A DNA stretch of 64,000 nt from assembly GCA_037074705.1 (NCBI GenBank), contig CM073595.1, forward strand, positions 26,131,501 to 26,195,500, written 5' to 3'. The position numbers and the translations under genes were made by a program. This document shows, in pieces, positions 1 to 12,870 of the stretch (position 1 is its first letter; the number at the start of each line of letters is the position of its first letter). This DNA comes from Zhengitettix transpicula. Lineage: Eukaryota; Arthropoda; Insecta; Orthoptera; Tetrigidae. The notes under the pieces are model-generated. The model was not told where the DNA came from, searched no databases, and worked only from the letters and a program-made list of their open reading frames with translations.

Positions 1-168
1 AGCGGAAAGCACCCTCTATGCAAATCAAACTGCATAATGACAGTATTATTTCCTATGATAAAACAGGAATATCGCCAGCTTTTGATGATTCCGGAGAAAA
101 TAAAACAATAGCTAAATTCCCATGATGTTACTCTCCACTTGAATACATTGACAACATAACTATGTTTT

Positions 169-537
169 TAATTTATACGTTCGACATATTCAATTTTAAC
201 GACTCTCCATTCCCGTTATAATAAATCAGAATACATGTTTAGGCACGTACGTTTATTCAAAAGATGAATGAGTATTACGATAAAATCATTTTTGTCATTT
301 ATAATTAAAGACCGTTAACTACACGTAAAGTTTGATACTATTTGAGAAGATAATTTATACGTTCGACATATTCAATTTTAACGACTCTCCATTCCCGTTA
401 TAATAAATCAGAATACATGTTTAGGCACGTACGTTTATTCAAAAGATGAATGAGTATTACGATAAAATCATTTTTGTCATTTATAATTAAAGACCGTTAA
501 CTACACGTAAAGTTTGATACTATTTGAGAAGATAATT
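169..537. repeat. 182-bp tandem duplication
   Basis: Two head-to-tail copies of a 182-bp unit (169-350 and 351-532) are virtually identical by eye, and the match runs 5 bases past the second copy (TAATT). The unit is AT-rich and noncoding. The near identity points to a recent duplication or an assembly artefact. No transposon ends are visible. Confidence 0.93.
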
Positions 538-1082
538 GTCGATGAAAACAATATCTTGGCGTATATTAACTGTGAGTTCCTCTTTAAATATAAAACCCAG
601 GCCTAGTAAGGTTTCCAAATATTGACCATTTTACAATAGAAATATTCCAAACTGTCTTCCCCATTCCAAGGAATATGGATAATTTTTTTGAGAGTTTTTC
701 AAATTAGAAAGGTCCTAATCATGCGTGCCACATCGCAGTGAAAGTCACCCCGCATATTCACCAGTGTTCCAGGAAATTATAAAAAAATACAGGTACTACT
801 ACCACGTGTCAAGAATGAATTAAACGACTACAGTGCGAGTCACATTTCTCGGAGGTCCAGTTTAGTATCCTGCTAAGATTAGTAAGGTAGCACCTATAGC
901 TTGACCGCGTTGGATAGTTGTGGTATATGTGTTTATTCCGCGTTGCCTCCCTTCCCACAATATCCGCTACATGCCTTCGCTGCTGACAAGTGCTATAATA
1001 CGACATCGTCATATATTCTTTTATTAAAAGGCCAGTCAACCAAATTAAATGACGAAACTCTTAGCACAAGAAATATATATAT
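538..1082. other. Unannotated spacer
   Basis: I see no gene or repeat structure here. Short frames on both strands between 809 and 1101 overlap each other and lack coding character. The stretch ends in an ATATAT tract that forms the left target site of the adjoining solo LTR. Confidence 0.5.
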
Positions 1083-2146
1083 TGTAATGCCAATTAATTA
1101 GGACATTAATTGTTTGAACATAAAAAAATCTAAATTGTTTGAGAAATCCTTTGTAGCGGCGATCCAGAACATAGCGACAATGGAGCCCAGCTCTGTTCCT
1201 CTCTCGGAAGGTCCGAAAAATGGCGTATTGCGCGCTAAAATGAGAGACGAGAGTTCAGTTCGCAGGAAAATATTGTGAGGAGCAGTTCGCGGAAAGACAT
1301 CATCAAGGTATAACTGGAGGAGAATTCAACAGAGTTGGCAATTAGGATTTAACAGAGTTAGTTGGTACCTGGACATTTCTGAGGACAAAGTAAAACATTC
1401 ATGAGAGCATAACGTCGAAACTTGCTAAGTAAAAGCAGTTTTGTGTCCATAGCCGGCCAGAAATAGTAAAAATTTCAATTTGAGTCCAATGCAGTAAAGA
1501 CTGGCAAATCTACAGACCAAGGAATTCGCCTAAGGCAAGCAGAATTCACCTAAGACAAGCAGTCAACAGGTAGCTGACAACAAAAGGTGAGGATCATCCG
1601 AGTTCCTGACATCATCTAAATTTTGGCTTAGAATCAGTGTAAATTCCCGCAATAGTGTATTTCGAAAACGAAAGGTATTCTGGAATGCTGGACAAATGTG
1701 AGTAACAAAATACTAAATGATTAATTATGTAAACGTAATTGAAAGATAGACGTCAGATTTCGTTCTCCGTTTAAATTGTTAATTCGTTCTAATCTTTTAC
1801 TGCTTAATTTCGTTCTCATTTCAAATTTCGTTCTAGTTTAATGGTCAAGTAAATTTCTTTTCTTTTAATTGTGATTTGTTCGTTAATAAGATTATAAATA
1901 TAATTGATTTGTCCATTATCAAACCCAGTGAAGACCCTGAGATCTAATATTTAAATTTATGTAATTGTTTTTAGATTATTTGTCACGAAATAAATCGTTT
2001 GTTTGTAAAGTTCATTGATCTTTTCATTTAATAAAAAGCCATCCATTTGACTATAACATTTTTACGCTTAACGTGAAGTAATATCTTTAAAACTCTTTAA
2101 ATTCATTAAAATAAAATAAATAAAGGCTTTTATTTTAATTATTACA
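1083..2146 (+). mobile_element. Solo LTR, gypsy-like, copy 1
   Basis: A 1064-bp segment begins TGTAATGCCAATTAA and ends TTATTACA, giving the TG...CA ends of an LTR. It is flanked on both sides by ATAT (1079-1082 and 2147-2150), a 4-bp target duplication. An internal block near 1921-1945 (AAACCCAGTGAAGACCCTGAG) recurs in the LTRs at 15.9, 38.2 and 54.5 kb, which defines one family and its orientation. No gag-pol interior or second LTR is present, so this is a solo LTR left by LTR-LTR recombination. Assignment to gypsy/Ty3 rests on the 4-bp ATAT target preference known for several insect gypsy lineages and is an inference. Confidence 0.78.
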
Positions 2147-5100
2147 ATATATATATAACAAAAAATGATTTATTTTCTAAAATAGAGCGGTGAGTTAGAC
2201 TAAAATATCAAATAAGGAGAACCGTAATTGTTTGTAGAAATAGATGTGAAAATGAATAGATTGATTAAACACTGATTTGTGAAAGAAAACTGGACGCTGG
2301 TCCAATTGAGAAATGAATTATTACAGGTAAAAACTATATATGAAATATTCGTTCAAGATATTTAAATGTATTTTGACTGATTTTTATTTTATTGAAGGTG
2401 TGTAAATAATATCATTATATTAGCCATTAATGATAGAAGGAAAAATATTGAAAAGTTTTGTCAAATAATTGTTTACATAAAATGTATAGACTGAAATTTT
2501 TTTTATGACAATGGAAAATTTTCGAAAGCTCCTGACGAAATTCAAAAGTGAATAAATTTGATGTAATTTATTAAAATTCACGTTTTCTTTTTTTAAATTG
2601 GCGACTGAATAAAATTAGTGAGGTAAAGATATCGACACCATATGTGACTAAAAGGCGCGTCCTAGTGCTTGATCTTGTTAATTACATTTATTATAAATCC
2701 ACCCGAAGGCCAACCAGGAAAACTCACGACGAATAAAAAGCTTGAACGACTACAATTACTAAAAATATTAATGTTTAATCCAGGAAAATTTTAGTGTTTA
2801 ATTTATGACCGTTGATAAACATATTGACGAATTATAATATTGACATACTTCCTGTCCACTGAACCAAATTATTTTCTCAAACCAGGCACTCAGTTAATTG
2901 TACTAATAATCTCTGAAAAAGCTCCAACTTATAAAAGAAAAAAATATTTTTGAAAATATAAAACAAAATTTAAAATTCAGTATAAAAGTAACTTATAAGT
3001 AATTTTAGTTAGGTCTGGCTGTCCATAAATAATTTATTCTCCTCAACCTGTATTACAATTATTGAAATTGAAGATCAAAGAAATATAAAAAAATTATTCT
3101 GTATCTCAAAAATGTTTAGAATTACAATTTAATCTTTTCTGGGCCTCCGAAAAGTGAATTTTTCTTACAAGTTATACTAAGACTGCGAAAAATGTGCATG
3201 TTGCGCCTAGTATCAATTTTAAATTCTCGTATATATTTACATGTATTTGAAACGTTGCATTGTTTATCCGGCTTGAACTGTACGATATTAAAATTTAAGT
3301 TTAACTTCGGTTACTTATTAATGCAAGCTTTTAGAGTTAAGAAATTCTTGAACGGAATTTATACAACGCAAAGTTTAACACATGCACAGACATTACTCGT
3401 GTCAACTTTGAAACTGGCCCATTATAAACTCATTACGGCCAATGGAAGCAGCAAATGAGCTCTTACGTTTCGAAAGCAATAACCGACGAAGCACGTGGTA
3501 AAAAAAAATGGCACTAGAAACAAGGGTTATATAATGAACCACATGTTATCAAATAGAAAATCTGGTATTTCTAATGAATATATTACGTTTAAGACAGTCG
3601 GTCATTAGATATTTGAGAAAACTATTTTCCATTTGAAATGCTGCAATACAGTGAAATTATTAGGTCGCAAAGAACAGGCAAAATAAAATATGGGTTCCGT
3701 TTTGGGAGAATTGAAGAGACAAGTCGGTGTTCAATCCAACATCACGTTCGTCATATCACATTTCGGGTCTTCTGTGAAACCTGGCACACCCAATTCCAGT
3801 CTGAATATTATTGGTAAAATAAATATGATGTGTATGCGTACAGAGTAATCACAAAGGAATTACGCATTCAAAAGTTTGACATCCTAACGTGATTATGAAA
3901 CAAAAAGTTAAGGCAGTGGTCTTGTTTTTGATTAAATAAGAATAGATCGTTGAAACGTAATTTTACTTGAGATTTCAAGTATCCATGTTCTATACAGTTA
4001 TTTACATGTATACTTTATCCAAGATGATACCATTCAACGAGATACAGAGTAATACCGTTTATAAAATTATAGTTTTTATTTTAGTAGGTACACAATGAAA
4101 GAATTTATGTTGCACAGAAAAAAAACATTGTTAGTTACATAAATCCTTACATTATTATCGTATATATAACATTGTTATCAATATAAAGAAATATAATATT
4201 TGAACATTACTGTAATTAGAACTACATTTTTTAAAGATTCTGCGAAAATAACTACTAAAGGCTTGAGGCTAAACTGTTATTTCAACACTGTGGATACTCA
4301 ACTCAATGAAATTTATATTCGGAGACCAATGAAGTACAGTTGTTGTATAATAAATACCAAATTATAAACCATTATTGAATAACAGTGAATTAATTTTATT
4401 TATCTGACATAAGTAAAATAAATTTACAACATTGTGCTCATTTCTCTTATGAAACCTTCCCAAAACTTCCACTATTTTAACTTTTGTAAATCCGTAATAA
4501 ATTTTCGAATAAATTCATAAAAAAAATAATAATGTCACTGGTAATTAATTCACTATAAAATTACGTATATTTTCCCCCATTTCTGAAGGAAATTCCGGCG
4601 AACGCACAAAACTATAATTTAGTTGAAACCTTTTTCCATACGTGACCTGTATAATATACTCATTCAGAATAACTCAATATAAATGTTGTGATGTACACTG
4701 TTGACTTTTACTTACACTGAATAGGATCAACAAGATAATTTATTACGCTCCTAAATTTAAGGTTATTTTATAATGAAAATTCGCAAAATTGTCGGACTTC
4801 GAGATGTTAAATGAAAGTGCCAAAAAAATACAATTAGACGTATCGAACACTTTAGTATGAATAATGTATCCAACTTATCGATAGGAAACACTGTAAACAT
4901 TTTTTAAAAAAATTTGGATTTAGATTTGTTTTCGATATTCCTCGAAGGAATAAATACGAAACGTCAATAAAAATAAAATTATTTCAGTTAAACTTATACC
5001 AACTAAAATTTCGTATTAGCAACTTAAATACATACATATTTATAAACCTTAAATATGTATACTTATATATCACATATGTTTTTCCCTTCGGTAAATAGTA

Positions 5101-5640
5101 GACCAGTAAATTTTACAACGTTTCCTGTGCCAGACCTTCTCAAGTATAACCTCTAAAGAATATTCAGTAAAATTTACTGGTTTTGAATTCAAAGTTTGTC
5201 TTCTTTGGCCATTTTAAGTTCTAATATAATATTAAACTGACATTTTCACAAGTCCCATGGCCATTCCGCGTCGCATTCCCACTGGAATTTGGATTTAAAT
5301 TAATCACGTCACAAAATTTATTTTAAGCTTAGAAAAATTTAGTTATCTTCCAAAAAGTATTGCATCCTTCCTACATTTACTATACTCACAGTTGTACTTA
5401 ACATATCCAAAAATTTATTTAACATATATATATATAAAAAGTGAATCGAACTCGTATACTTTTAATCCGCAGATTTCTGTTTAAAATGAAAACAACGTTG
5501 TTGGAATCGTAACTTCTTTTATTCTGACCCATGACAGAGTTGTTGTTTTCATTGCAGTAAAACGGTGAATTCAACGCATTTCCATTTCTAATACAGCATT
5601 ATGTTTTTGCTAGGACATTACAGGAATAGTTCCAAGACAT
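2147..5640. other. AT-rich noncoding stretch
   Basis: About 3.5 kb of AT-rich sequence. The one modest frame (plus strand, near 3192-3458) has no recognisable domain and no splice or composition support. I see no element ends, tandem repeats or RNA genes. Confidence 0.5.
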
Positions 5641-5760
5641 GAGTTTTGAAATACACGTGTCCCTTACGAACTGGAAACAAACACTGTGGGGGTAAGACGC
5701 GATTATCACCTTCCAGGAACGGGCGTCGAAATTTTCAAACACCGAAATATTATTCCATTA
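5640..5760 (+). mobile_element. Helitron fragment (head module)
   Basis: This segment matches the head module of the Helitron at 40.3-44.8 kb: ACACGTGT, then GGAAACAAACACTGTGGGGGTAAGACGCG, then GGGCGTCGAAATTTTCAAACA. Neither Helitron terminus is preserved. It is a short decayed fragment. Confidence 0.7.
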
Positions 5761-6803
5761 ATTTGTTGTCATTACGTTCTGCTCGTCTTAGCGTGTTGCA
5801 TGTGTCTATAGGCGGATACCTAACAATGACTCCTATGCTTATTCTCCGAGTTCGTAACGTTACCAATATTCTATTATTCTGAACCTCTAATTCTTATAGA
5901 ACGTCAATTGACAAATATTCCTTCAAAAACACATCAGCAATCGCTCCTCCTTGTCAGTTAATTAAAGCTAAGACAATTATAGACACACTAACCCACGCAC
6001 TGACGTTTGACATTATTTTGCGGTGCTTATTACTCATTCATTCCAACCTGTATCCTCGGGCACGATGTTCCAGTTTAATAATAACATTGACCGTAGGTGT
6101 CAGGATAAGTGAAATAATTACATATTTCGTCAAAGAACATTCACCGAAAAATTAGCTCCACTTTATTAGTGGTTCAATGACTTATTCAGGGAAGAATGCG
6201 TTCTTGTCAGATCTGGCAAAGATAATTTACGATACAGAAAACTACCGCGAGTATGAATAATGCTTCCCTCAGGCTCCAACCAACGACAACCATGTCGAAG
6301 TAAAATATACTTTTAGTGTAGATTTTATTAGACGTTTCTGAACCTGAACGACTGGAAACACTGATGTATAAAATATATTTCTAGTGACAACTAAAATTTT
6401 CAATTAAAGTACTTTTACGTGATTAGCTGAATACTTAACGATGTGGGGTTAGGAGACTAGAAAAGAAAATTAGGGTCATCCTAATTTGACATTTCTCTGT
6501 TTCCCCAAAATCATTCAGACAAACTTGGAATAAAATCGTTATGGCTGCTTTCTTCCCAAAATAACGAGGATATAATTGAAAGGAACTACCACCCTGGTTT
6601 CCGAGCCTTCTAAAATCCAGAAATCGTTGTGTAAGTTGACAGTAACAATAAATTATTAATTTAACAACACCATCGTTAAAGAAGAGAGATAAGAGAATAA
6701 TAATTTCTGATATCTACACTCAATAAAAAATTCTTTCGTTGCATACACCAATTTTTTTTTCATGAAATATTATTATATATATAAATAATTTAATATGCAG
6801 AAT
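5761..6803. other. Unannotated spacer
   Basis: AT-rich noncoding sequence with no element structure that I can support. Confidence 0.4.
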
Positions 6804-7126
6804 TTCAAATAAATATTTAATGATAAATTAATAATCTAATGTAATAATTTGAAATTATCATGGGGCCTGAATGAGTTTTTGTGTTACTTGGTGATGATAA
6901 AATAGAATATTCAGACTCATTTCCATCATAAAACGTGAGATGGTACGTCATTGCTGAATCTCAACTAAATATTTAATGGTAAATTAAATCTAATGTAACA
7001 ATTTAAAATTATAATGGTGTGAGGAAGAATTTGTGTGTTCCATTGGAGTCGATAAAATGGAATTCTCAGCGCAATATTGAGACTCATTTCCATCACAAAC
7101 CGTGAGATGGTACGTCACTCCTGAGT
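6804..7126. repeat. Diverged tandem duplication, ~160 bp unit
   Basis: Two direct copies (about 6804-6962 and 6963-7126) share landmarks in the same order: AAATATTTAATG, TAAATCTAATGTAA, GATAAAAT, GACTCATTTCCATCA and GTGAGATGGTACGTCA. The copies differ by substitutions and small indels, so this duplication is older than the one at 169-537. It is noncoding. Confidence 0.85.
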
Positions 7127-8747
7127 GAAACTGTGAACGTGTGGAGACGGTGATGACAGTGCGTTCTGAATTAAGCATTTCTCATCGATCGCTGGACACT
7201 GGCAAGTTGCCTTCATCCTCTGCTTCAATTCACTTGAAAACTGCTAGTTCGAGTTGTGCACCGCTGTTACAAATTCCGCCCTGGAACAATAAGCTTCATA
7301 CCAACTTAAGCGAAACAATGGCAGGTTTCGTTTAAAGAAATGTTCAGTGAGGTTGTTGTGAGTTTAACAAAAGTGGTACTGAATTTAATGGTTTAAAAAC
7401 AATTAGGTTTTTTAGTAATTTACTAAACACAATAATAAAATCTTTATAAGATCTAACATGGCCAATTTTGTTCGTTTCTACTGCTGCGGGTTACGACTTA
7501 TGAATATTTTTCTCAGTTTCTATGGTCCTGGTTTTAAAAGATAACAATGTATACTTAAATTTATGGTACTCTTTCGTTTAATTTTATGGCGACGCTTTTC
7601 ATTGTCTATTCCTAACGGGAGCCCACTCTAGCAATAATATTCCAGCTCACTATATCTCTGACTAACTGGAAATACTCCGGGAGTATGAAACTGATGTGAC
7701 CTCTGACTCTTTAACTCCTGTCTTTCCGCTTTTTCTTCTATAGCTTGCTGATTAATACATCAAGGAGTTTTTTAACCTCGGTGCCATATGCCGATTCCGA
7801 CGTATTTTGGTAAGGTCCAATAGTCTTCCTTCTCCGTGTTGGCCGCATCCCCTTGAAAACAGCTGCAGAGTTCAATGTCCGCTGCCAAAACAAATTCCAT
7901 GTCATTTTTGTCAGGCAAGAATAACATATGTCTTGAGCCATGTGTCGTGGCAAATAACATCCGGTTTTTATGAATGAATTTGAACCAAAGCCATCTGCTA
8001 GACCCACCGATATAGTTTCTGCAAATAGGATTTCGAATTATAGCACCCTTAAGTTTAATCGCCATAATGTCACCACGGGTGTCTTCTTATGAGATATTGT
8101 ACATTCAATTAGATGAAAATGAATATATGTAATAAATATCGCAGGAAAATAAAATAAAAACACAATATTCTTAATAAAGATATAAAAGTACTGATAATTA
8201 AACTCTAGAAATGTTCCCTAAATTTATCAAAACTTCAATTAGCTGCTAGAATGAAGTTTCAGTAACATAAATTCCTTACCTCTCTTAAAACCAATTATAG
8301 CAACACTAGTGATCTTAAAATGTCGTCATTTTATTTTACGAATTTGACACAGTAACGTGAACGTCAGCTAAGGTAATTTTTTTATTTTACAAAAGCATTT
8401 CCTCAATGGCTTGAAACGAAAGTATTCGTCCCTCCTCCACGAAAACCATTGAACGGTAATAAATTATTTTATAATTTTAAGACTGATTAATTTATTCAAA
8501 CGCCACATTCATCCTGTCTGAAAAATTTAAATTTAACGCATGTAAAATTAATTTTACGTAAATTTGAGGATTGGAATGTTTAACCACTAAGACTAAACTG
8601 GTCTATGAACATCCACGACTTTCATGCTTATGATCTAAAGGAATGTTTCCTCATCCACTGATACCATATTTGCATAGAATTCGAAGTCCCTTGACTTATA
8701 TTTTCAAAGCATATTTCCTTTGATACGTGTTACTGCCATCTTCTAAA
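7127..8747. other. Unannotated spacer
   Basis: No supported gene. Two overlapping minus-strand frames at 7738-8065 are open together but match no family that I recognise. They lack a good start context and splice sites, so I do not call them genes. Confidence 0.4.
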
Positions 8748-9235
8748 TCTAAAAACTAAAATAGTCTGTTTGTTCGTGTGTATTTTCCGCATACAAATCT
8801 ACATCCGAGGAGAAAATTTAACCAAATTTCGTACACGTGTTTCTTTTTACCCGGAAACAAACACTGTGGGTGTAAGAACCCTAGGAGCGGGGGGTGGACG
8901 GGTGTCGAAATTTTCAATCGTTAAAACGGCCGATATTTGGTCGAATAAATATTTTTCGGGGTCAAAGAGATTGATATTGTTTCTCCATATGTTTTTTTTG
9001 TATAATTTAAACACCTATTGGAATGAAGGGGAAGCACTCTTAGGGGTGGGGGTGGAGGGGCGTTACATAAAAATAACGCGAAAACAACTGAGATTCGAGT
9101 CGAATCCGGGGTTAAGGATGTCGCTGACATTCAACTTGCCGGTGTGGAATTTTCAAGCATGGTAAATATTTTTCGGGGTCAATGATATAGATAGTGTTTC
9201 TTCAAAATACCTGGGCAACGCTGGTGCAGCCAGCC
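8748..9235 (+). mobile_element. Nonautonomous Helitron, decayed 3' end
   Basis: The 5' end is A|TCTAAAAACTAAAATAGTCTGTTTG, matching the 5' ends of the Helitrons at 40305, 57750 and (reverse strand) 24171. The interior holds about two of the degenerate modules seen at 40-44.8 kb (ACACGTGT...GGAAACAAACACTGTGGG, CGATATTTGG, GAATAAATATTTTTCGGGGTCAA). The 3' end is a degraded form (CTGGGCAACGCTGGTGCAGCCAGC) of the intact GGGCAACGCCGGGCACCCAGCTAG. Open frames here (for example 8770-9165) are shadows of the module, and no Rep/helicase is encoded. Confidence 0.78.
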
Positions 9236-10849
9236 AATTATCATAAAATAAAATTCCCAACATATATATTCTGATACCACTAAAATGGAGAGAGTTTCTA
9301 GTGAACAATTATAATATGGAGAACGGAAATATGACTAAAAACGTGGGAGTGCGGTATATTTAACTTTTGCTCTGGGGTATCGCTGCTAAGTAGAGTCCTT
9401 GATAATATTCCAGGAGACCGTCCAATATTAAACTGAACGGTTCGGGAAATTTCAAAGATTATGGAGAATATAACGGTCACGTACGGATTTCACATCGTTA
9501 ATTCCTTATAGCTTCCATTTATAATGTGATTTTTCCCCGTTAGTTAGGACGGGAAGGGCTACTAATGTAACGCACACGACTTTACCTTTAAAGTACTATT
9601 GCATTTATTAAAAAATATCCCTCTCCCGACTTGCGTCAATAAAATTTCTGGTGTGGAAACCACGATCAGCGGGAACCATATGTTTACCCCAGACTTTTTA
9701 AAATTTAACACTTCAAAATTCAGACAACGAAGGAAAGTACTGATTATTTAGTATTTCAAATGTGGTCAAACTGTAGTGAGAATAATCGAAGAAATTTTTA
9801 AATATACGAAACAAAATTGAATGTCATAAAGCATTTATAATCAGAGAACAACATATTTAAATTTCTGGACCCACCGTTACATAAAAACTAAGTAATATAT
9901 TAGTGGAAGGAATATCAACCCCAGAAAGAAAATTAAAATGTCTTGATCAGATTTATTTCCCCAATGATACGTGATATTTCAGTCGACATGTTCATAGAAT
10001 AATTATTCGTATCAACGGTTAACAGACACAATTGTCAAGTGTTGTTAGAGATTTCTTTGACGTTCGTATCTCACTTGAAATTTTTACTAGAAATGCTTAG
10101 AAAATGAAAGCAACATGTGACAGTAAAAATCTGCACAAATTAATTTTTGTTGATCATAAATTTAGGTACTCTTCACGGACCCTTTTATCGGAGCTTTCGC
10201 GAAATCACACTCCTTCTTCCTAATATTAATTAGTTTACACACAAAACATACTGGCATATGTGATATTAAATCACTGGGTATTTTTAACAGCATTAAAAGC
10301 CGTTAAACAGATTGACAAAAATACAGATGTATAACAAGGAGAACTTTCGAAGTTGACTACTGTTTCAGCTGTAACCGTATGGATAAATTATGAGAAGGAT
10401 CTGGACTTTGAACGATACCATATGGTCGTCGTTGACGGTGCACGAAAGTTTATGGCTTCAAAGAAAAATTTATCTAAAGAATCTATTTCTATTTATAGTG
10501 GCGGCAGATGTCTCTAAATATACCACTGAGAGTTGACAAATATGCTTTCCGCAGAGGCAATGTGACATTCCAGGAAATACGACGAACATATCTCGAATTG
10601 AAATTTGATAAGGAGTGACACAGAAACGGTTCCTGGATTTCGTCCACGTTTTCATTGTCCATACGGTTAAATAATAATTTGACGAGATGAATAAACTTGA
10701 TAGAGGAGAAGCTGGGGACTCAGCCCGTCCCCGTACGTTAGGCTAAATTTAATGTTCGGAGTCTTATGCCGTAACACTGAATTCTTCATCCATCCCTGGA
10801 GTGCAACAGACGTTTTAGTGTTCGCAACGGTCACTTCAAAATTTATTTA

Positions 10850-10851
<2 letters not shown>
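9236..10851. other. Unannotated spacer
   Basis: AT-rich noncoding sequence with only small unrelated open frames. No element or RNA gene is supported. Confidence 0.4.
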
Positions 10852-10907
<56 letters not shown>

Positions 10908-10917
10908 AGAGAGAGAA
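10852..10917. repeat. (CT)n microsatellite ending in an AG palindrome
   Basis: A run of about 25 CT dinucleotides with one interruption (CTAT), closing with CTCTCTCTC directly followed by AGAGAGAG. The end is therefore a perfect small inverted repeat able to form a hairpin. Confidence 0.95.
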
Positions 10918-11640
10918 AAGCACAAACTTTCAAATCAGTAAAATCGTTACATGTACCACAGAAAATTGTAAAATTGTTACACTTAATACAAAAGATGGAA
11001 TTACGTAATAGAAATATATCGGTGTTCCTGTAAATAAATATAGTAGTTTAGAGACTGTGGCAACTCCGAGGAATTTCGAGAAAAAGCAGGAAGATGACGC
11101 TTAAAAATCTCACGACAGCTGAGACAAACGACTTTCTTGGCTACACTTAATTTAGTTGGTCTAAGCGCGTAAGAGTGTTCGGACTCCGGCCGCAGTTCTG
11201 TCGCTGAAGACGAACTCAGGGAATTTCTGTCCGAAATGTTAACTTGTTACCCTCACAGATACTTTCTTCATGGATAATTTAATATTCACTGGCTCCGCGA
11301 TAGTGTCACAGTGTTAAGCTTGGAAATTGTTGTACTGCTCCTTTTATATTTTATAAGCTTTATTTTTATCATCAGTAGTTTTTATTTTTTAAAAGGATTT
11401 AGGCTATTGTACGTAGGTTTTAGGATCGTCCTATTCTAGATAAAATTGTGGCTCCTAAAAAATGAAAGGCAATTAGAATAATATAAATTAAAGTCGTTTA
11501 AACCTGTCAAATAAAATTAAACTATTTTATATTTTTTAATCTTTTAATATAGCTGCCACTAGTGAAATATTGTAATAATATTTTTATTAAATTGATTACT
11601 ACAGTGAATAGCATTACTACATATTGTACGTATTAGTAAT
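10918..11640. other. Unannotated sequence downstream of the exon
   Basis: If the minus-strand exon at 11652 onward is real, this is the start of its downstream intron. The GT donor lies at 11651-11650. I find no matching acceptor or further exon here. Confidence 0.35.
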
Positions 11641-12850
11641 CGTGGCCTCACCGAACGTTGGCGAGCGTGTGTCGGCGACTGCGTAGATATCTGTTGTGGT
11701 AACTCTTGAGGTCGCCGATGCTGCCCTGCTCGGCCTGCATCCTGCAGCTGCCGGAGGTCTCCGAACTGGTGGTGCTGGTGACGGAGCGTGTGCGCGCCTT
11801 GCCGCGGCTGTTGTGCGGGGGAGGCTGAGGGGGCGGCGGCGGTGACGGGCTCACGCTGCCCCCCAGGGGCGGGCGGCGCTGCTGCTGCTGTTTGCGACCG
11901 CGGCGGAGGGACGCCGAGGACAGCTGCTCCTCCAGCTGGTCGTCCTCCTCCACAATGTCCTGCAGGGTGCTGGTGGGCGGCGGCAGGGCGGCGGTAGGAG
12001 CGGAGTCCACGGGCTCCTCGGAGTCGTGCTGCGCAGACGGCTGTGCGCCGCACCACGGCAGACAACTTTTGCACACGGAACCCCCCACCACGATTGTCTT
12101 GACGCCTCCGAACTTTGCCAAAATATTCGTTTACCTATCTCTCGGATATTACGACATTTATAAGTGAATTTCGAATAATAAATTGAAAAAAGAGAGACCC
12201 GCCGCTACCAAGTAACGGCCGGGAGTCCGCACTTTCGTCTATTCGGCTACGGTCGACGTCACACGACCACGTGCTTTTGCCGACGTCACGACGTCACGAG
12301 GTTTCCTCTAAATATTTACAGATCTACTTGACGAACGATGTTTTGGTAATTATCGTTCGAATTTTAGGCCTCGATCGATACGGAAAAAAAACGTATCGTT
12401 TGCGGTTGTACACCGCGATCCGCCCGACGCCGCGCCTTCGCGAAGGCTTTCAATTTCTCGTCGACGGGGGGGAAAGGTATTATTCGCGAAGGTGGGGGAG
12501 GACGGGGCAGGGGAGGGGGAGGGTGGTAGCCAAATTAATTAGCCCCGGCCAGCCGGACGGTATTTACAGCCGGCAAAACGAACGTACACGGTCATAGCAG
12601 ACGCTGGACGCCGGGAGAGAGAGACGAGGAGGACGGAGCGCTTCGTGTTGCCACGCCACACCATCCACGCCACGCCAAGGCCCGCTCAGCACTGAGCACG
12701 AAAACCCCAGCCCGACGCCTCAGCCCGACGCCCCTGCCCGACGCTCGGTGGAGGGGCGCGCCGGCGTACTGATACGCGTACCTCTCACGACGTCCGCGAG
12801 TGCTGTCGCTCCGGCGCTTTTCATTTTCTATATCCATGATCTTCTCAGAT
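11640..12850. promoter_or_regulatory. GC/CpG-rich island
   Basis: GC and CpG content are far above the AT-rich surroundings, with dense CG dinucleotides, GC-rich runs near 11790-12010, and CG-dense stretches at 12240-12300 and 12400-12560. The island covers a minus-strand exon candidate and its upstream flank. It may hold the promoter and 5' UTR of that gene. No TATA box or initiator can be fixed by eye. The open frames on the plus strand inside it are GC-driven shadows. Confidence 0.6.
11652..12130 (-). CDS. Probable internal exon of an unidentified host gene
   Basis: A minus-strand frame is open from just inside a TAA at 12131-12133 to a 5' splice donor: the exon would end ...GTT CG at 11652, followed by GTGAGG. 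Its peptide looks like a disordered regulatory region. In order it has an acidic stretch (TLQDIVEEDDQLEEQ), a basic Q-rich patch (RRGRKQQQQRRP), a proline run (PSPPPPPQPPP), Ser/Thr-rich sequence, and a terminal basic segment with a basophilic-kinase-like RSRRHTL motif. There is no in-frame ATG near the 5' side, so it is more likely internal than first. One plausible acceptor is CTGCGCAG before CAC at 12028, which would make a 377-bp exon; an acceptor before 12116 is weaker. I do not recognise the gene. The phase at the donor is 2. A chance open frame in GC-rich DNA is the main alternative. Confidence 0.5.
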
Positions 12851-12870
12851 CTGGTTACTCCCTGAAACAC

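Noticed and set aside
3192..3458. 88-codon plus-strand frame
   Set aside because: No domain, no splice context and AT-rich composition like its surroundings; consistent with chance.
7738..8065. Two overlapping minus-strand frames of 89 and 97 codons
   Set aside because: They are different frames of the same DNA, neither matches a family I know, and no splice or promoter evidence favours one.
8770..9165. 131-codon plus-strand frame, the longest on the plus strand
   Set aside because: It lies wholly inside Helitron modules and is a by-product of their sequence.
11788..12167. Plus-strand frames over the CpG island
   Set aside because: Opposite-strand GC-driven shadows of the better minus-strand exon candidate, which ends at a splice donor.
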